From Geomonas azotofigens (GTDB lineage: Bacteria > Desulfobacterota > Desulfuromonadia > Geobacterales > Geobacteraceae), in assembly GCF_018919395.1 (NCBI RefSeq), contig NZ_JAHLME010000001.1, positions 682,001 to 746,000 of the forward strand: a stretch of 64,000 bases of DNA, written 5' to 3'. The position numbers were made by a program, and so were the translations under genes. Shown in pieces: positions 63,388 to 64,000 of this stretch. The first letter of the stretch is position 1; each line of letters begins with the position of its first letter. The notes under the pieces are model-generated. The model made no database searches. It was not told the origin of the DNA and saw only the letters and a program-made list of their open reading frames with translations.

Positions 63388-64000
63388 ATGGGAAACGAGT
63401 TGGTCATCAACACCACCTCCCACGAAACCCGCATCGCGCTCATCGAGAACGGCACCATAGCGGAGCTGTACGTCGAGAGGAGCAGGGTGAAGGGGATCAT
63501 CGGCAACATCTACAAGGGTAAGGTGGTCCGGGTGCTGCCGGGAATGCAGGCGGCGTTCGTGGACATCGGGCTGGAAAAAGCGGCATTTCTCTACGTGGCG
63601 GACGTCTTCGACGCCATGGACGAGTATGACAGTTACATCGAGCCGGAGGAGGGGGAGGAGCCGGTGCCGCACCCGCTGCACCCCATCGAGGAACTCTTGC
63701 AGGAAGGGCAGGAACTCCTTGTGCAGATCTCCAAGGAGCCGATCGGCACCAAGGGGGCGCGCATCACGGCCCATATTTCGCTGCCGGGTCGGCACCTGGT
63801 CTACATGCCGACCGTGGATCACGTCGGTATCTCCCGCCGCATCGAGGACGAGGTCGAGCGGGAGCGCCTAAAGGAGATCGTGGACCGCATCAAGCCGGTC
63901 GGCGGCGGCTTTATCGTCCGGACCGTCTCCGAAGGCAAGAGCGAGGAGGACCTGGTCGCCGACCTGCACTACCTCACCAAGCTCTGGGACGAGATCGCCA
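63388..64000 (+). CDS. rng: Ribonuclease E/G (3' truncated by window)
   Basis: 204 residues visible. MGNELVINTTSHETRIALIENG is the RNase E/G N-terminus. The S1 domain has GNIYKGKVVRVLPGMQAAF and FVDIGLEKAAFLYVADV; the RNase H-like part begins after GTKGARITAHISLPGR. The catalytic aspartates and zinc link lie beyond the window, so RNase G and RNase E cannot be separated. An acidic insert (EPEEGEEPVPHPLHP) occurs in the S1 region as in related species. AAGGGG precedes the ATG. The enzyme processes rRNA and decays mRNA. Confidence 0.95.
   Translation, partial: MGNELVINTTSHETRIALIENGTIAELYVERSRVKGIIGNIYKGKVVRVLPGMQAAFVDIGLEKAAFLYVADVFDAMDEYDSYIEPEEGEEPVPHPLHPIEELLQEGQELLVQISKEPIGTKGARITAHISLPGRHLVYMPTVDHVGISRRIEDEVERERLKEIVDRIKPVGGGFIVRTVSEGKSEEDLVADLHYLTKLWDEIA

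Overview
The window is GC-rich, densely coded bacterial DNA. It most resembles a member of the Geobacterales (Geobacter / Geomonas / Citrifermentans type). This is inferred from protein style: many c-type cytochromes, an alternative complex III, MshEN-type secretion ATPases, SAP-domain and TIGR04073-type small proteins, and a TIGR03960 radical SAM gene next to an RNase E/G gene. No rRNA, tRNA, CRISPR array, prophage or IS transposase was seen.

Layout. (1) 1-9435, + strand: the end of a TonB-dependent receptor, a YfiR-like periplasmic protein, a YfiN-like CHASE8-HAMP-GGDEF-EAL protein, a GspE/PilB ATPase with three MshEN (c-di-GMP-binding) motifs, and a MASE3-PAS-PAS hybrid histidine kinase. 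This looks like a signal-to-c-di-GMP-to-motor unit. (2) 9458-20089, - strand: an alternative complex III operon (actB, fused actCD, actF, pentaheme actA) that also holds a cbb3-like terminal oxidase (ccoN, a diheme ccoO-like subunit, a ccoS-like protein), two small membrane proteins and a monoheme cytochrome. It is a plausible quinol-to-oxygen supercomplex. A TPP-dependent pyruvate-oxidase-like enzyme is divergently transcribed (20276-22066). (3) 22270-48734: a stress-physiology region. It holds PPK2, a DUF1328 membrane peptide, LigD and (18 kb away) Ku for end joining, a SAP-type peptide, and a four-helix PA2169-type protein. It also carries a complete trehalose/glucan block: treZ, a GH57 protein, treY, glgE and a treS-maltokinase fusion. 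A CHRD protein, YihY, a zinc alcohol dehydrogenase, an SRPBCC protein, DUF748, DUF3309 and DUF6496 proteins, a glycine-rich stress protein and a hemerythrin follow. (4) 49153-64000: housekeeping and regulation. It holds two stand-alone receiver proteins, an HDOD protein, a second MshEN ATPase, tatA, uvrB, pcnB, a small zinc-type protein, a His-rich ferredoxin, a 2-Cys peroxiredoxin, a TIGR04073 pair, a Lys/Ala-rich secreted peptide, a TIGR03960 radical SAM protein and the start of an RNase E/G gene.

A striking feature is a family of GC-rich palindromic intergenic repeats built around CCCTCCCCCGGAGGGGGAGGG. There are more than a dozen copies, some in inverted pairs. Three copies are read as protein: in the LigD linker, the ccoS-like C-terminus and the apparent ccoO C-terminus. 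The ccoO end also contains C25-G11 and G16 homopolymers, which may be assembly error or genuine slippage DNA. Other low-complexity coding tracts are an 11-unit 9-bp minisatellite in ligD, a His-Gly hexamer array in the ferredoxin and a 12-bp triplicate in treY. A MITE-like element with 16-bp terminal inverted repeats lies before the RNase E/G gene.

All family assignments come from reading motifs by eye. No database search was run, and residue positions are approximate.
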